Below the pieces are notes generated by a model that searched no databases, was not told the origin of the DNA, and saw only the letters and a program-made list of their open reading frames with translations. A program made the translations under genes and the position numbers. Below, piece after piece: positions 37,683 through 46,674 of a DNA stretch of 64,000 nt. Location: NCBI RefSeq assembly GCF_014282005.1, contig NZ_JACFTD010000002.1, positions 62,001 to 126,000 of the forward strand. Reading direction: 5' to 3'. Source of the stretch: Sporosarcina sp. BP05. Its GTDB lineage: Bacteria > Bacillota > Bacilli > Bacillales_A > Planococcaceae. Every line of letters starts with the position of its first letter. The first letter of the stretch is position 1.

Positions 37683-39521
37683 ATGAATGATCAAAGCAAT
37701 GAAAAAGGTTATGCGTTGATTATTGTTTTATTTGCCATTGTCTTTATCACCGTGATAACGGCCGTTTTTTTGCGTGGTGCGCTGAGCAACGCAATCCAAG
37801 AAAAAACTCTCGATGAAAACAATCTTGTTGTTGTGTCTGCTGAATCAGGTACAGAATATTATTCGTGGGAATTAAAACAAGTTTATGATAAGGATTTATT
37901 AGAGGTTAAATTTACTAAGTTAGTAAATGACGCGATTGCGGCAAAGGAGTCGCCAATTGATTATGATAGGATTCAACGTAAAATCGCATCAGATTTTAAA
38001 CCTGAGTTAACGAAGCGAGCGGATTCATTAATAGGTGAGGGAGCAACAGATCTGTTTAGTGACTACAAACACAAATTAGTTGCTGCAAATGTTGAGCAGA
38101 CAGAATTAAATGGGGACATTTGGTTTACAGTGAAAGGTACTGTAGAAGGGGAACTACCGAAAAATGATCAACAACAAAGAAAAAAGAAAGAGTTAGAATT
38201 TGAACTAATTTTTGTATTTCCTAAAGTTCAGCTAGCAGATGGTAGTACTTCGGTTGATCCAGGTGGTGTAACATCACCGGGTGGAAGTCTTGTCATGATG
38301 CCAGCGTTAAAGGAACCTAAAAAACCAGCAAGCCCGGTTGCAATAGTAGCAATAAGTAAGCAATCGACGAACTGTGCATCTTCTAGTACTAAAATCGATA
38401 ACCAGAAATGTAATACTTTAGGTATAAGTGAAGCTATTTATGCTATCAGTAAATCCAATGTATTTATTGATAATACACTTAACTCATGGGGCAACGTTAG
38501 TTTAGAAAATTCTATTTTGAATATTGGCAAGAACTTTACACCAGCAGAATCTAAAATTGAAGATACAGAGTTAGTTGTTGGAGGTAAGATTGAAGCCTAT
38601 AGAGCTGTGGTCATCAATAAATCTAAAATACATGCAAATGAATACAATAACAGTGGTGGTACTGGTTTAATAACCAATTCACAAATGAACATTACGACTT
38701 CGCTAGTATTTCAAACAGCAAATATCGAAAATTCTATAATTAGTACTAATATATACAAAGCCAATAATCAAGCCGATTTCAATAAAACAGATTTAAAAGT
38801 CCTAACTAATTATAATTCGGGCGGTGCGAGTTTTAAAAACTCTAACCTAGAAGTAGGTGGATACCTTGATACAGGTGGTGGTCTTTTCTACGTTGAAGGT
38901 TCGAATGTGAAAATTGTTGGAAACGCCCAAACTAATAACGGTTCGACAATTAAAAACTCTGTATTGAACATTGGTGGCTATTTCTTGCATACATCCAAAC
39001 CACTAGATGCTGAAAACTCCGATATCTTTGTAGGGGGCAAGTTAACGGCTACAAATGGAACAAATTTAGAGCAAGTAAATATGAATGTTTTAGGAGACTA
39101 CGTTTCTAGCACGGCATTTAAATTAGCCAAGACAAATTTAAACATTGCGGGTAATCTTTCTTTAAGTAATGGTGGTACGGTGAACAATAGTTTAATGGTC
39201 GCTGGCAGGATTACTGCAAGTACACCATTAGTGTTGAACGGTTCAGTCGTAAGTGCTGGATATTTACAATCTGATATTATGACACTCAATAATTCTAAAG
39301 TGTGTGCAAAAGATTTAAATGTAAGAAGTTTGATGATGGATGATGATAGTAAAATATACTATTCAAATACTTCTAATCATACAAAGAACAATATTATTAA
39401 ACTATCATCCGTGGATTTTGAAAAAACTTGCGGTATGAATAGTTCGACAACACCTGAAGACTCAAAACAATCTGGGAAGATTGAATGGAAATCTCCTGTC
39501 CTGGATAAGGTCACATATTAA
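37683..39521 (+). CDS. Large PilX/GspK-type minor pilin with beta-solenoid-like passenger
   Basis: 612 residues, much longer than usual minor pilins. The N-terminus MNDQSNEKGYALIIVLFAIV looks like a PilX/GspK start: a hydrophobic helix after a Gly, without Glu +5 as is common in GspK-type tip subunits. After about 180 residues and a GGxTSPGGS linker, the rest is Asn/Ser/Gly-rich with repeating short strands such as NSILNIG, NSNLEVGG, NSVLNIGG and TNLNIAGN about every 20 residues, suggesting a right-handed beta-helix. It would sit at the pilus tip, possibly as an adhesin. ATG 37683 follows AAGGGAG by 8 bp. Confidence 0.8.
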   Translation: MNDQSNEKGYALIIVLFAIVFITVITAVFLRGALSNAIQEKTLDENNLVVVSAESGTEYYSWELKQVYDKDLLEVKFTKLVNDAIAAKESPIDYDRIQRKIASDFKPELTKRADSLIGEGATDLFSDYKHKLVAANVEQTELNGDIWFTVKGTVEGELPKNDQQQRKKKELEFELIFVFPKVQLADGSTSVDPGGVTSPGGSLVMMPALKEPKKPASPVAIVAISKQSTNCASSSTKIDNQKCNTLGISEAIYAISKSNVFIDNTLNSWGNVSLENSILNIGKNFTPAESKIEDTELVVGGKIEAYRAVVINKSKIHANEYNNSGGTGLITNSQMNITTSLVFQTANIENSIISTNIYKANNQADFNKTDLKVLTNYNSGGASFKNSNLEVGGYLDTGGGLFYVEGSNVKIVGNAQTNNGSTIKNSVLNIGGYFLHTSKPLDAENSDIFVGGKLTATNGTNLEQVNMNVLGDYVSSTAFKLAKTNLNIAGNLSLSNGGTVNNSLMVAGRITASTPLVLNGSVVSAGYLQSDIMTLNNSKVCAKDLNVRSLMMDDDSKIYYSNTSNHTKNNIIKLSSVDFEKTCGMNSSTTPEDSKQSGKIEWKSPVLDKVTY

Positions 39522-39881
39522 TATTTGTGGGGGTACTAATGTGAAGTTTTTAAATCTTCGGTGCAGTCACCCCCGAAATTTAGACACAATTCATTGGGTT
39601 TTTGATTCGAGAGTGTCAATCACCGTATTCCCTGTTACTGAGTTTGTATTTTGACAACGTGAAGAACGTTGTCGTGGGGGGGGGGAGTGGCGACAGGCAC
39701 TCGGATGCTATTTCCAATACCATTCGAACTTCTAAAATTTCAGGAGCCAGTCACTAGGATGCAATTCCTATTACCTCTCACACAATTAAAATAAAGATCA
39801 GACATCTACGTAGATGTCTGATCTTTTGCATGTTTACTCAAGGAGTTTGTCTTTATGTTTTCCCAAAATACTTACCACTAA
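39522..39881. other. Convergent intergenic region with hairpins and a G tract
   Basis: About 360 bp between convergent genes. It holds a hairpin GACAACGT/ACGTTGTC (39653-39673), a run of ten G (39676-39685) and a perfect palindrome at 39793-39826. No gene is supported. Confidence 0.7.
39793..39826. terminator. Perfect 34-bp palindrome, bidirectional terminator
   Basis: Two 17-nt arms (AAAGATCAGACATCTAC and its exact complement) meet without a spacer; AAA and TTTT ends allow termination on both strands between the convergent operons. Confidence 0.75.
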
Positions 39882-40679
39882 CTATTCCCTAGAAAGCGTC
39901 CCCTTGATATACTTCATCAATTCTCCAGCCACCGAAAACTCATGCGTTATATACAGCGATCGTGCCCCGACAGGATCCTCGATTTCATTCAACAGCCATC
40001 TTCCGTCGGGTAACAATATGAAGTCAATCCCCACATAATCACTTTTTATTGCTTGGGAAATAGTTTTCACAACATTTTCCTGCCAATTGGAAAGTATGTA
40101 TTTTTCGACGGAGCCACCTAGCGTGTAATTTGATTTGAAAGAACCGTTGCCAGTGCGTTTTACAGCCCCGATAACTTCATTGCCAATCATAAATACGCGT
40201 ATATCTCGGGCGCCGGATTCGATGAAGGGTTGGACAATTAGTTTTCGGTCGTGGAAATTGGTGAAAAACAACTCCGCGTCTGCAGCCGATTTACAAAGAA
40301 AAACTTCGTTCCCCCCATGGCCATCGACCGTTTTTAACACACAAGGATACGCACTGATTTCATCGATAGAACGAATCCTATTCGTCGGAACGGCAGGAAT
40401 ACCGAGCAGGGTAGCCAGTTCAAATGTCTGCAATTTATCATTCGCAATCCGATTTACTTCAGCACGATTGAATAGCCTTGAACCCTCCATCTCAAACTTT
40501 GCAGCTCGCCCAGTATCGCGGTCCCGGAAAAGAATGAAATCAGTATCTGAATCGGGCCGTCCATCCCCAGTTAATAATCGAAGTTCAATCCCAAGTTTCT
40601 CAGATTCGACCATCAAATCATCAATAAACGCATGATTCCTCACTGATTCAGCTTCTGAATAGTAAACGTATCCCTTCAT
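39882..40679 (-). CDS. ATP-grasp ligase, RimK-like (second of a pair)
   Basis: 265 residues with an ATP-grasp core: YPCVLKTVDGHGGNEVFLC (nucleotide-binding Lys and glycine loop), LIVQPFIESGARDIRVFMIG, then the metal-binding end GIDFILLPDGRWLLNEIED. The usual Asn of the metal motif is present in LNEIE. Family members join amino acids, often glutamate, to carboxyl groups. Its start overlaps the stop of the next gene by 4 bp, so the two are co-translated and may form a heteromer or act in sequence. The substrate is unknown. Confidence 0.85.
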   Translation of the reverse strand: MKGYVYYSEAESVRNHAFIDDLMVESEKLGIELRLLTGDGRPDSDTDFILFRDRDTGRAAKFEMEGSRLFNRAEVNRIANDKLQTFELATLLGIPAVPTNRIRSIDEISAYPCVLKTVDGHGGNEVFLCKSAADAELFFTNFHDRKLIVQPFIESGARDIRVFMIGNEVIGAVKRTGNGSFKSNYTLGGSVEKYILSNWQENVVKTISQAIKSDYVGIDFILLPDGRWLLNEIEDPVGARSLYITHEFSVAGELMKYIKGTLSRE

Positions 40680-41542
40680 TCGAGCTTCCTTAGAATATAC
40701 GCAATCATCGCATCTGCTACATTAATCCCAGTGACGTTGTAAATATTACGAATGTGGGCAGCTGCATTCACTTCACATACAAGTGGTTCTTCATTGTCGC
40801 CGAACAGTAAGTCGACACCTGCAAACTCTGCACCGACTGCATGGGCAGCTTGTACAGCTAACGCTTTTTGTGGTTCTGTTAGTTCGATTACCGTCGCCAC
40901 ACCGCCATTTGTAATGTTCGCACGAAAATCAGTTTCAGAGTGACGGTACATTGCTGCTACTATTTCACCCCCGACGATGTTGACCCGGATATCACGACCT
41001 CTACTCGTTGCGATAAATTTCTGAAATACATAGTCGATGCCGCGTAACTCATCTGTCTTTTCATAAAACTGCTCTTCCGTTTCAATCAAATACACTTTCA
41101 TACCGAATGAACCGTGCCCCTCTTTAATAACCATCGGTAAGCCAAGGTGTTCTAACACTTGTTCGTAGTAACCTGAATCTTTGATCGTGAAATTCGGATA
41201 TACTTTTGGTGCAATAATTGTTTCAGGCATTGGAATGCCTTGCTTCGAAAGTTGAAGATATTGTATGGCTTTGTTATCACAGGTTTCAATAACATCGGGA
41301 TCGTTGAAAACGGGGATTCCCGAATTTTTCAGGAAATTCGCGAGAAGAATATCTTTATCTAGAAAGACAACGAAATTAGGGCGAATCTCTAAATTTGTTG
41401 CCAAATTCATTATTACTTCATAGTTTTTCTTAAGCTCAGTGTGTACACCTGCACGTTCTGCCGCTTCCTTAATTAACTCAGCTTGGTCTTTGAATTTATC
41501 GCTTGTTAAACTTCCATTATAAATAATCCAACAACTTTTCAT
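40676..41542 (-). CDS. ATP-grasp ligase, RimK-like (first of a pair)
   Basis: 288 residues starting MKSCWIIYNGSLTSDKF, behind GGAGGG on the reverse strand. The ATP-grasp landmarks are LPMVIKEGHGSFGMKVYL, YVFQKFIATSRGRDIRVNIVGG and GVDLLFGDNEEPLVCEVNAAAHIRN. It is divergent from folC with only 62 bp between, and upstream of its paralogue. RimK-type enzymes add glutamate to proteins or small molecules; adjacency to folC and to pilins offers candidate links, neither proven. Confidence 0.87.
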   Translation of the reverse strand: MKSCWIIYNGSLTSDKFKDQAELIKEAAERAGVHTELKKNYEVIMNLATNLEIRPNFVVFLDKDILLANFLKNSGIPVFNDPDVIETCDNKAIQYLQLSKQGIPMPETIIAPKVYPNFTIKDSGYYEQVLEHLGLPMVIKEGHGSFGMKVYLIETEEQFYEKTDELRGIDYVFQKFIATSRGRDIRVNIVGGEIVAAMYRHSETDFRANITNGGVATVIELTEPQKALAVQAAHAVGAEFAGVDLLFGDNEEPLVCEVNAAAHIRNIYNVTGINVADAMIAYILRKLE

Positions 41543-41604
41543 GTGGAACCCTCCGGGAATGATATACTTTTGATAACTAGATTCTAACATACGGAGGGAT
41601 AGTT

Positions 41605-42810
41605 TTGATTCCAAAAATGAATGTCTATAAAGAGCGATGGGGAATTGATAGTGACAATTCAATAAAACCTGGTCTGGATGCGGTGCGCGAAGCGTTGTCT
41701 AAGATGGGAAACCTAGAAAGGGAATTACAAGTTATCCACGTTGCGGGGACTAATGGAAAAGGTTCAACAATTGCATTTATGGAAGCGATTTTAAAAGAGC
41801 ACGGGTTTTCTACGGGTGTCTTTTCATCGCCTGCAATTATCGATATACATGATCAGATACGTATGAATGGCGATGAGATAACAGAAGAGGAACTAGATAA
41901 ATCGTTCCGGGCGATGAAAGAAGCCGGGTTAAGCGGGTTACTGACAGATTTCGAATTACTTACTGTTGCAGCATTCCTGACATTTGGAAGGCTTGCACCG
42001 GATTATGTATTACTAGAAACGGGTATGGGTGGCTTGCTGGACAGTACGAATGTCGTGGTGCCGCTCGTTTCTGTGATTACCTCGATCGCGCTCGATCATA
42101 CTGCATTTCTCGGGGGAACCATTGCGGAAGTGGCGGAGCAGAAAGCGGGTATTATAAAAAAGGGAATACCTGTCGTAATAGGGCCATTGCCTGAAGAAGC
42201 ACTTAAGGTTGTTCATGCGATTTCAAGTCGGCAAGTGAGCCCGCTTTTCATGTACGGTGAGCAGTTTGGTATGAAGAATAACATGTTTAACGGAACTTCC
42301 ACTTTCTTGTTGACCGAACGAAAGATGAAAGGGCCTCACCAAGGTGTTAATGCCGCAGTTGCGATTCAATCACTTCTTGTTGCAGGCATACAACTTACTG
42401 AAGAAGCAGCCTCTAAGGGGGTCGCTACAACGCAACTGGCACATCGTTTTCAAGAGATTTCACCTGGTGTATTTATGGATGGGGCACATAATCCCGCAGC
42501 CGCTAAAGTACTTGCAGATACGATTCGCTTTGAATTTCCGGGTGAGAAAGTGGACTTTGTTGTAGGAATGTTGAAGGGGAAAGATATTGAGAACACGTTG
42601 AATGAACTGATACCAGTTGCGGCCTCATTCACATTTCTAACGTTTCCCCATCCGCAAGCGGCGACGGGAGAACAATTGATGGAACATTGCCACCATCAAA
42701 GAAAAAGAGTGACAATAGCTGGAAGTGATACTATAATACTAGTAACGGAAGAAAATAGAAAGCTAATAGTCACAGGTTCGTTGTATTTACTGGGTGGTCT
42801 AATGGACTAA
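41605..42810 (+). CDS. folC: Folylpolyglutamate synthase / dihydrofolate synthase
   Basis: 401 residues, Mur-ligase-like. The P-loop HVAGTNGKGST, the FSSPAIIDIHDQIRMNG folate site and the GVFMDGAHNPAAA Mur-type motif are present. It adds glutamate to folates. TTG 41605 is 6 bp after GGAGGG; ATG 41617 is possible but lacks a site. In B. subtilis folC follows valS directly; here pilin and ATP-grasp genes separate them. Confidence 0.95.
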   Translation: MIPKMNVYKERWGIDSDNSIKPGLDAVREALSKMGNLERELQVIHVAGTNGKGSTIAFMEAILKEHGFSTGVFSSPAIIDIHDQIRMNGDEITEEELDKSFRAMKEAGLSGLLTDFELLTVAAFLTFGRLAPDYVLLETGMGGLLDSTNVVVPLVSVITSIALDHTAFLGGTIAEVAEQKAGIIKKGIPVVIGPLPEEALKVVHAISSRQVSPLFMYGEQFGMKNNMFNGTSTFLLTERKMKGPHQGVNAAVAIQSLLVAGIQLTEEAASKGVATTQLAHRFQEISPGVFMDGAHNPAAAKVLADTIRFEFPGEKVDFVVGMLKGKDIENTLNELIPVAASFTFLTFPHPQAATGEQLMEHCHHQRKRVTIAGSDTIILVTEENRKLIVTGSLYLLGGLMD

Positions 42811-42870
42811 TTCGTAGTTATTTGTCTAAAGCGTTTTTGGATAATAGTGACAGACACATTTCGGTTTGAT

Positions 42871-42897
42871 AGACTTTTGAAGACGTCTGTTTTTTTA
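42871..42897 (+). terminator. Weak terminator after folC
   Basis: A short stem AGAC/GTCT around 42871-42888 is followed by seven T. Confidence 0.4.
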
Positions 42898-42922
42898 GAC
42901 TTATTAGTTTAGGAGTGGATGA

Positions 42923-44626
42923 ATGATGGTTGCGAATAGGTCCACTATACGTTATTCGGTATTGTGGTTATTGACTGTTCCACCGGGATTAGTTTATATT
43001 TTTTTTAACTATTCGCCAGTGCAAGTGAACTGGATGCATATAGCTCTTTTTATATTATTTGGATCACTTACAGCTTATTATCCAATAGTGAGGAACGGCA
43101 CGCCTATGTTCCTAGTTCTGTGGGTGACAGTGCCCGCATTTTTAATGTATGGACTCTTAATTGAACTAGTAGTGATGCAAATTACTGTCATTGCAGTCAC
43201 TCTAATATTTCCTGGTAAACAGCCATTGATACGACGTTTTTTCATTAACTCGACGCTCTTTTTCTTCTTATCGATTATCGCCGCCCTGGTTTTCTATTTA
43301 GCAGGCGGGGAATTAGGTTCAGTTAATTTATGGCCCGTTATTATTGCAACATTCTGCTACCATTTCGTTCATACAGTATTTAACGATATCGTGCTGAAAT
43401 TATTTGCGGTGTACAAAGGTATCGATTCCAAATTCTATTCGAAAGATATTTTGGTGAATTATATAATGATCCTGGCTATCCTGCCTTTGTCGCTCACGTT
43501 CTACTACTTATTGCAATTTATCGGAACGGGTGCATTTCTGTTGCTAGGAATCCCCTATTTCTTTATAACGTTAATTAACCGCCTTTATAATAATTCGGAA
43601 AGAATTAACAACCAATTGCGGCAAGCGGGCGATATCGGTCACGGTCTGTCAGAACTATTGACAGAAAAGGATGTAATCGACAAGTTTGTCATGAACGTAT
43701 CGGACATGTTTAACGCTGAGTTTACATATCTATTTGACCACCAAGATGGTTGGCTTGAGCTTGTTCGTACTTATGAACATGAAAAATTCATCGATATAGA
43801 CTTTGCTCTTTTATCTGCTGGACAAGGGATTGCGGGCTTGGTTCTTGAGAGGAATAAGCCAATTATCTATTCGGAAAGGAAAGAGTGGGAAGCGGTTTCG
43901 AGAGATTATACGCCTGATGATATGCAAAGTGTACTTTGTGTCCCCATTTCACGAAACAAAGAAATCGAAGCGGTTTTGTTTTTGGCTTCAGACAAAAAAT
44001 CTTCCTTTGACGGATACCAGTTGAAAATATTAGACATACTGTGTTCCTATTTCACTGTGTCAGTGGAGAAAGCACGATACATGCAAGAAGCGGTTATAAA
44101 GAATGAGCGTTGTGCGTTAACGAAGCTTTATAATTATAAGTATCTTGAAGAACGGCTAATGCACGAAATGGACAGGCTAAGAAACGAGGAAATAAACAAT
44201 CTTTCAGTCGTGTTGCTTGATATTGATTATTTTAAACAAGTGAATGATACCTATGGACATCAAAGCGGCAATGACATTCTCTATATGCTTGCTCGTAAAC
44301 TTGAAGCCGAACTTCCTGCTGGCGGAATAGTTGGCCGCTATGGCGGAGAAGAATTTGTCTATATTTTGCCTGGAGTTTCAAAAGCTGAAGCGGCTGAATT
44401 TGCGGAAAATCTTCGAGTTGCAATTGCAGGACATGATTTTACAATTACTCCGGATTTAGTAGAAGGTAAGCATCCGCTTCGCATCACAATCACTTCCAGT
44501 ATGGGTGTTTCATCAGCTCCAGCTGACACAGATGAAGCGATGACGCTTCTTCGCAATGCGGATCGTGCCCTTTATTTGGGGGCAAAACAGGCGGGACGAA
44601 ACAGAGTCGCTGAATATGTGAAGTGA
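42923..44626 (+). CDS. Membrane GAF-GGDEF diguanylate cyclase (first of a tandem pair)
   Basis: 567 residues: about seven membrane segments (residues 10-225), a GAF-like sensor region (GQGIAGLVLERNKPIIYSE, near 300-395) and a GGDEF domain with DIDYFKQVNDTYGHQSGND and an intact GRYGGEEFVYILPG. No RxxD inhibitory site is seen before GGEEF, so product inhibition is probably lacking. It would make c-di-GMP at the membrane. It lies 26 bp before a paralogue with the same layout and upstream of pilB. Confidence 0.92.
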   Translation: MMVANRSTIRYSVLWLLTVPPGLVYIFFNYSPVQVNWMHIALFILFGSLTAYYPIVRNGTPMFLVLWVTVPAFLMYGLLIELVVMQITVIAVTLIFPGKQPLIRRFFINSTLFFFLSIIAALVFYLAGGELGSVNLWPVIIATFCYHFVHTVFNDIVLKLFAVYKGIDSKFYSKDILVNYIMILAILPLSLTFYYLLQFIGTGAFLLLGIPYFFITLINRLYNNSERINNQLRQAGDIGHGLSELLTEKDVIDKFVMNVSDMFNAEFTYLFDHQDGWLELVRTYEHEKFIDIDFALLSAGQGIAGLVLERNKPIIYSERKEWEAVSRDYTPDDMQSVLCVPISRNKEIEAVLFLASDKKSSFDGYQLKILDILCSYFTVSVEKARYMQEAVIKNERCALTKLYNYKYLEERLMHEMDRLRNEEINNLSVVLLDIDYFKQVNDTYGHQSGNDILYMLARKLEAELPAGGIVGRYGGEEFVYILPGVSKAEAAEFAENLRVAIAGHDFTITPDLVEGKHPLRITITSSMGVSSAPADTDEAMTLLRNADRALYLGAKQAGRNRVAEYVK

Positions 44627-44652
44627 ATTAATTCAAGGAGGGTGTCGGATGG

Positions 44653-46377
44653 ATGGGTATATCTAGAAGGTTTCAGATTATCACTATACTAATATGGCTT
44701 GTTATCGTTCCAGCGGGCACCTTTCTTGCATTCATTTTATTTCCTTCGAAAGAAATAGATTGGTTAAATTTGGCTATTCTGTTTGTGCTATTAGTCGTGA
44801 CGATGAAGATGCCTTTACGGGTGAAAACAATCACGGTATCGTTGGAACGGTGGATTACGTTCACTATATTTTTCCAATACGGGTTATTTGCGGAATTTGC
44901 TTTTACACAGATTGCAATGATTATCTTGCTATTTAGTAGAAAATCAGATTTGCCAATTGTACAGCGTTTTGCCGTGAATTCAATGATTTTCACCCTTGTT
45001 TCATTAGCGAGTGGTGCCCTATTTCATTTTGCGGGTGGGGTGGTAGGGACCACAGACTTTTTAACCATCTGCCTATTTGGGCTTCTTTACGCGACGAGTT
45101 ATACAGTTATCAATAGTGTTTTAATGCAACTCTATTTGTATCTTGAAATTGGCAAAGATTCTATAAAAGAGAAATTCGTAGTATGGGATTTTGTCACTAC
45201 TATGATGTTGCTGCCGTTCAGCCTATCTCTGTATATTCTATATGAACATCTTGGCAATCATGCAATCATGTTAATGGGTATTCCATTCCTTCTCGTTTTA
45301 GCAATCGCAAGAAGGTATAATCATTCCAATAATATGAACGACAAACTTTCTTCGGCTGGTATTATCGGGCATGAACTAGCCGAGAGACTAGGTTTTGACG
45401 ATGTAGTCCGAACGTTCATCAAGAAATTGAAGGATGTAGTGCCTTATGATAATGCATATGTTCTGGACCTGCGTGCTGGAGAACACCTGATTACACTAAT
45501 GGGTTCTGAAAATAATGTTCTTTCTAAAAAGATAAATGACCTGTCATTTAAACCTGAAAAGTCTATATATGATGGATTGGATATCGATATGTCAAAGCTG
45601 TTTTCGACGAAAAAAGAAATGAATACACTAATAAATTTCGAATTTATACAATCGGTGGAATGCGTTATGACCGCTCCAATCCGGCGGAATCAGAGAACGG
45701 AAGGATTCCTTATACTAACGTCCAAGCGTAAGAAAATATTTCAAGCACTCGATTTGAAAATCGTTGATGTTTTGACGGGATACTTTGCAATTTCACTCGT
45801 GAAAGCCCGCCTGTATGAAAAAACCATAAAACAAAGTGAACAATGTGGTTTGACTCAGCTGCATAACTTCCGCTATCTTGACACGAAATTAAATGAAGAG
45901 GTCATTCGTTATCATACAGGTAAAATCGATTCGCTTTCCGCAATTATCATCGATATCGATCACTTTAAATTGATTAATGATACATATGGCCATCAGAGCG
46001 GGAATGACCTGTTGTGTGCGCTTGCAACGATTCTTAAGGCGTATGTAGGTCCAAATGTTACATTGGCTAGATACGGAGGCGAGGAATTTGTTTTCATCCT
46101 ACCGAATAGGGGGAAAGATGAAACAATCAAGATTGCCGAGAACGTCAGGGAAGAAGTGGAGTTATGCCAGTTCCGTGTAATCCCGGATCTATCTGTAAGT
46201 CGAAAACCTGTGAATGTCCACATGACGGTTAGTATCGGCGTGGCAACTGTACCTGAGGATGCAGGAGATGCCAAATTGCTTTTGCGAAATGCGGATCAGG
46301 CACTTTATATAGGTGGCAAGCAGGCCGGAAGAAACCGGGTAGGGGTATATTCAAAAGGTGAGATTATAACTGTTTAG
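44653..46377 (+). CDS. Membrane GAF-GGDEF diguanylate cyclase (second of a tandem pair)
   Basis: 574 residues and the same architecture as the preceding gene: membrane segments to about residue 225, a divergent sensor domain, then GGDEF with DIDHFKLINDTYGHQSGND and ARYGGEEFVFILP. It also lacks a visible RxxD inhibitory site. AAGGAGGG precedes the ATG by 9 bp. The sensor domains of the two paralogues differ more than their catalytic domains, suggesting different input signals. A terminator follows. Confidence 0.92.
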   Translation: MGISRRFQIITILIWLVIVPAGTFLAFILFPSKEIDWLNLAILFVLLVVTMKMPLRVKTITVSLERWITFTIFFQYGLFAEFAFTQIAMIILLFSRKSDLPIVQRFAVNSMIFTLVSLASGALFHFAGGVVGTTDFLTICLFGLLYATSYTVINSVLMQLYLYLEIGKDSIKEKFVVWDFVTTMMLLPFSLSLYILYEHLGNHAIMLMGIPFLLVLAIARRYNHSNNMNDKLSSAGIIGHELAERLGFDDVVRTFIKKLKDVVPYDNAYVLDLRAGEHLITLMGSENNVLSKKINDLSFKPEKSIYDGLDIDMSKLFSTKKEMNTLINFEFIQSVECVMTAPIRRNQRTEGFLILTSKRKKIFQALDLKIVDVLTGYFAISLVKARLYEKTIKQSEQCGLTQLHNFRYLDTKLNEEVIRYHTGKIDSLSAIIIDIDHFKLINDTYGHQSGNDLLCALATILKAYVGPNVTLARYGGEEFVFILPNRGKDETIKIAENVREEVELCQFRVIPDLSVSRKPVNVHMTVSIGVATVPEDAGDAKLLLRNADQALYIGGKQAGRNRVGVYSKGEIITV

Positions 46378-46400
46378 GGGCCAGGAAACTGGTCTTTTTT
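46378..46400 (+). terminator. Terminator of the GGDEF pair
   Basis: A GGCCAG-GAAA-CTGGTC hairpin is followed by TTTTTT. Confidence 0.85.
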
Positions 46401-46550
46401 GTTGTGGGAAATGAGCCATTGTACCTTGTGGTTTGCGGTAGGTATTTGTTGGAAAAAAAGTAATGTGTTTTTTATGGGAGATATATAAGTATAAAAACCC
46501 ACGAAGTGATAATTTTCGACAAAAATGTATATGTAAATGCGGGAATCTAG

Positions 46551-46578
46551 TTGCTAATTCCTAAGGGTGCGGTATAAT
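46551..46578 (+). promoter_or_regulatory. Promoter of the main pilus operon
   Basis: TTGCTA (46551-46556), 16 bp, TATAAT (46573-46578). Leader about 90 nt to the VanW gene. Confidence 0.6.
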
Positions 46579-46674
46579 TTTAGACTAATAGGATTTACTG
46601 AGGGGAATTTCAGAAATGAAAATTGAGTACAAGTATATAGTACTTATACATATCTAGACGAAGGGGGTTTTGAT

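Noticed and set aside
39814..40038. A 74-codon forward frame opposite the ATP-grasp gene
   Set aside because: It is the antisense shadow of a well-supported gene and of the palindromic terminator.
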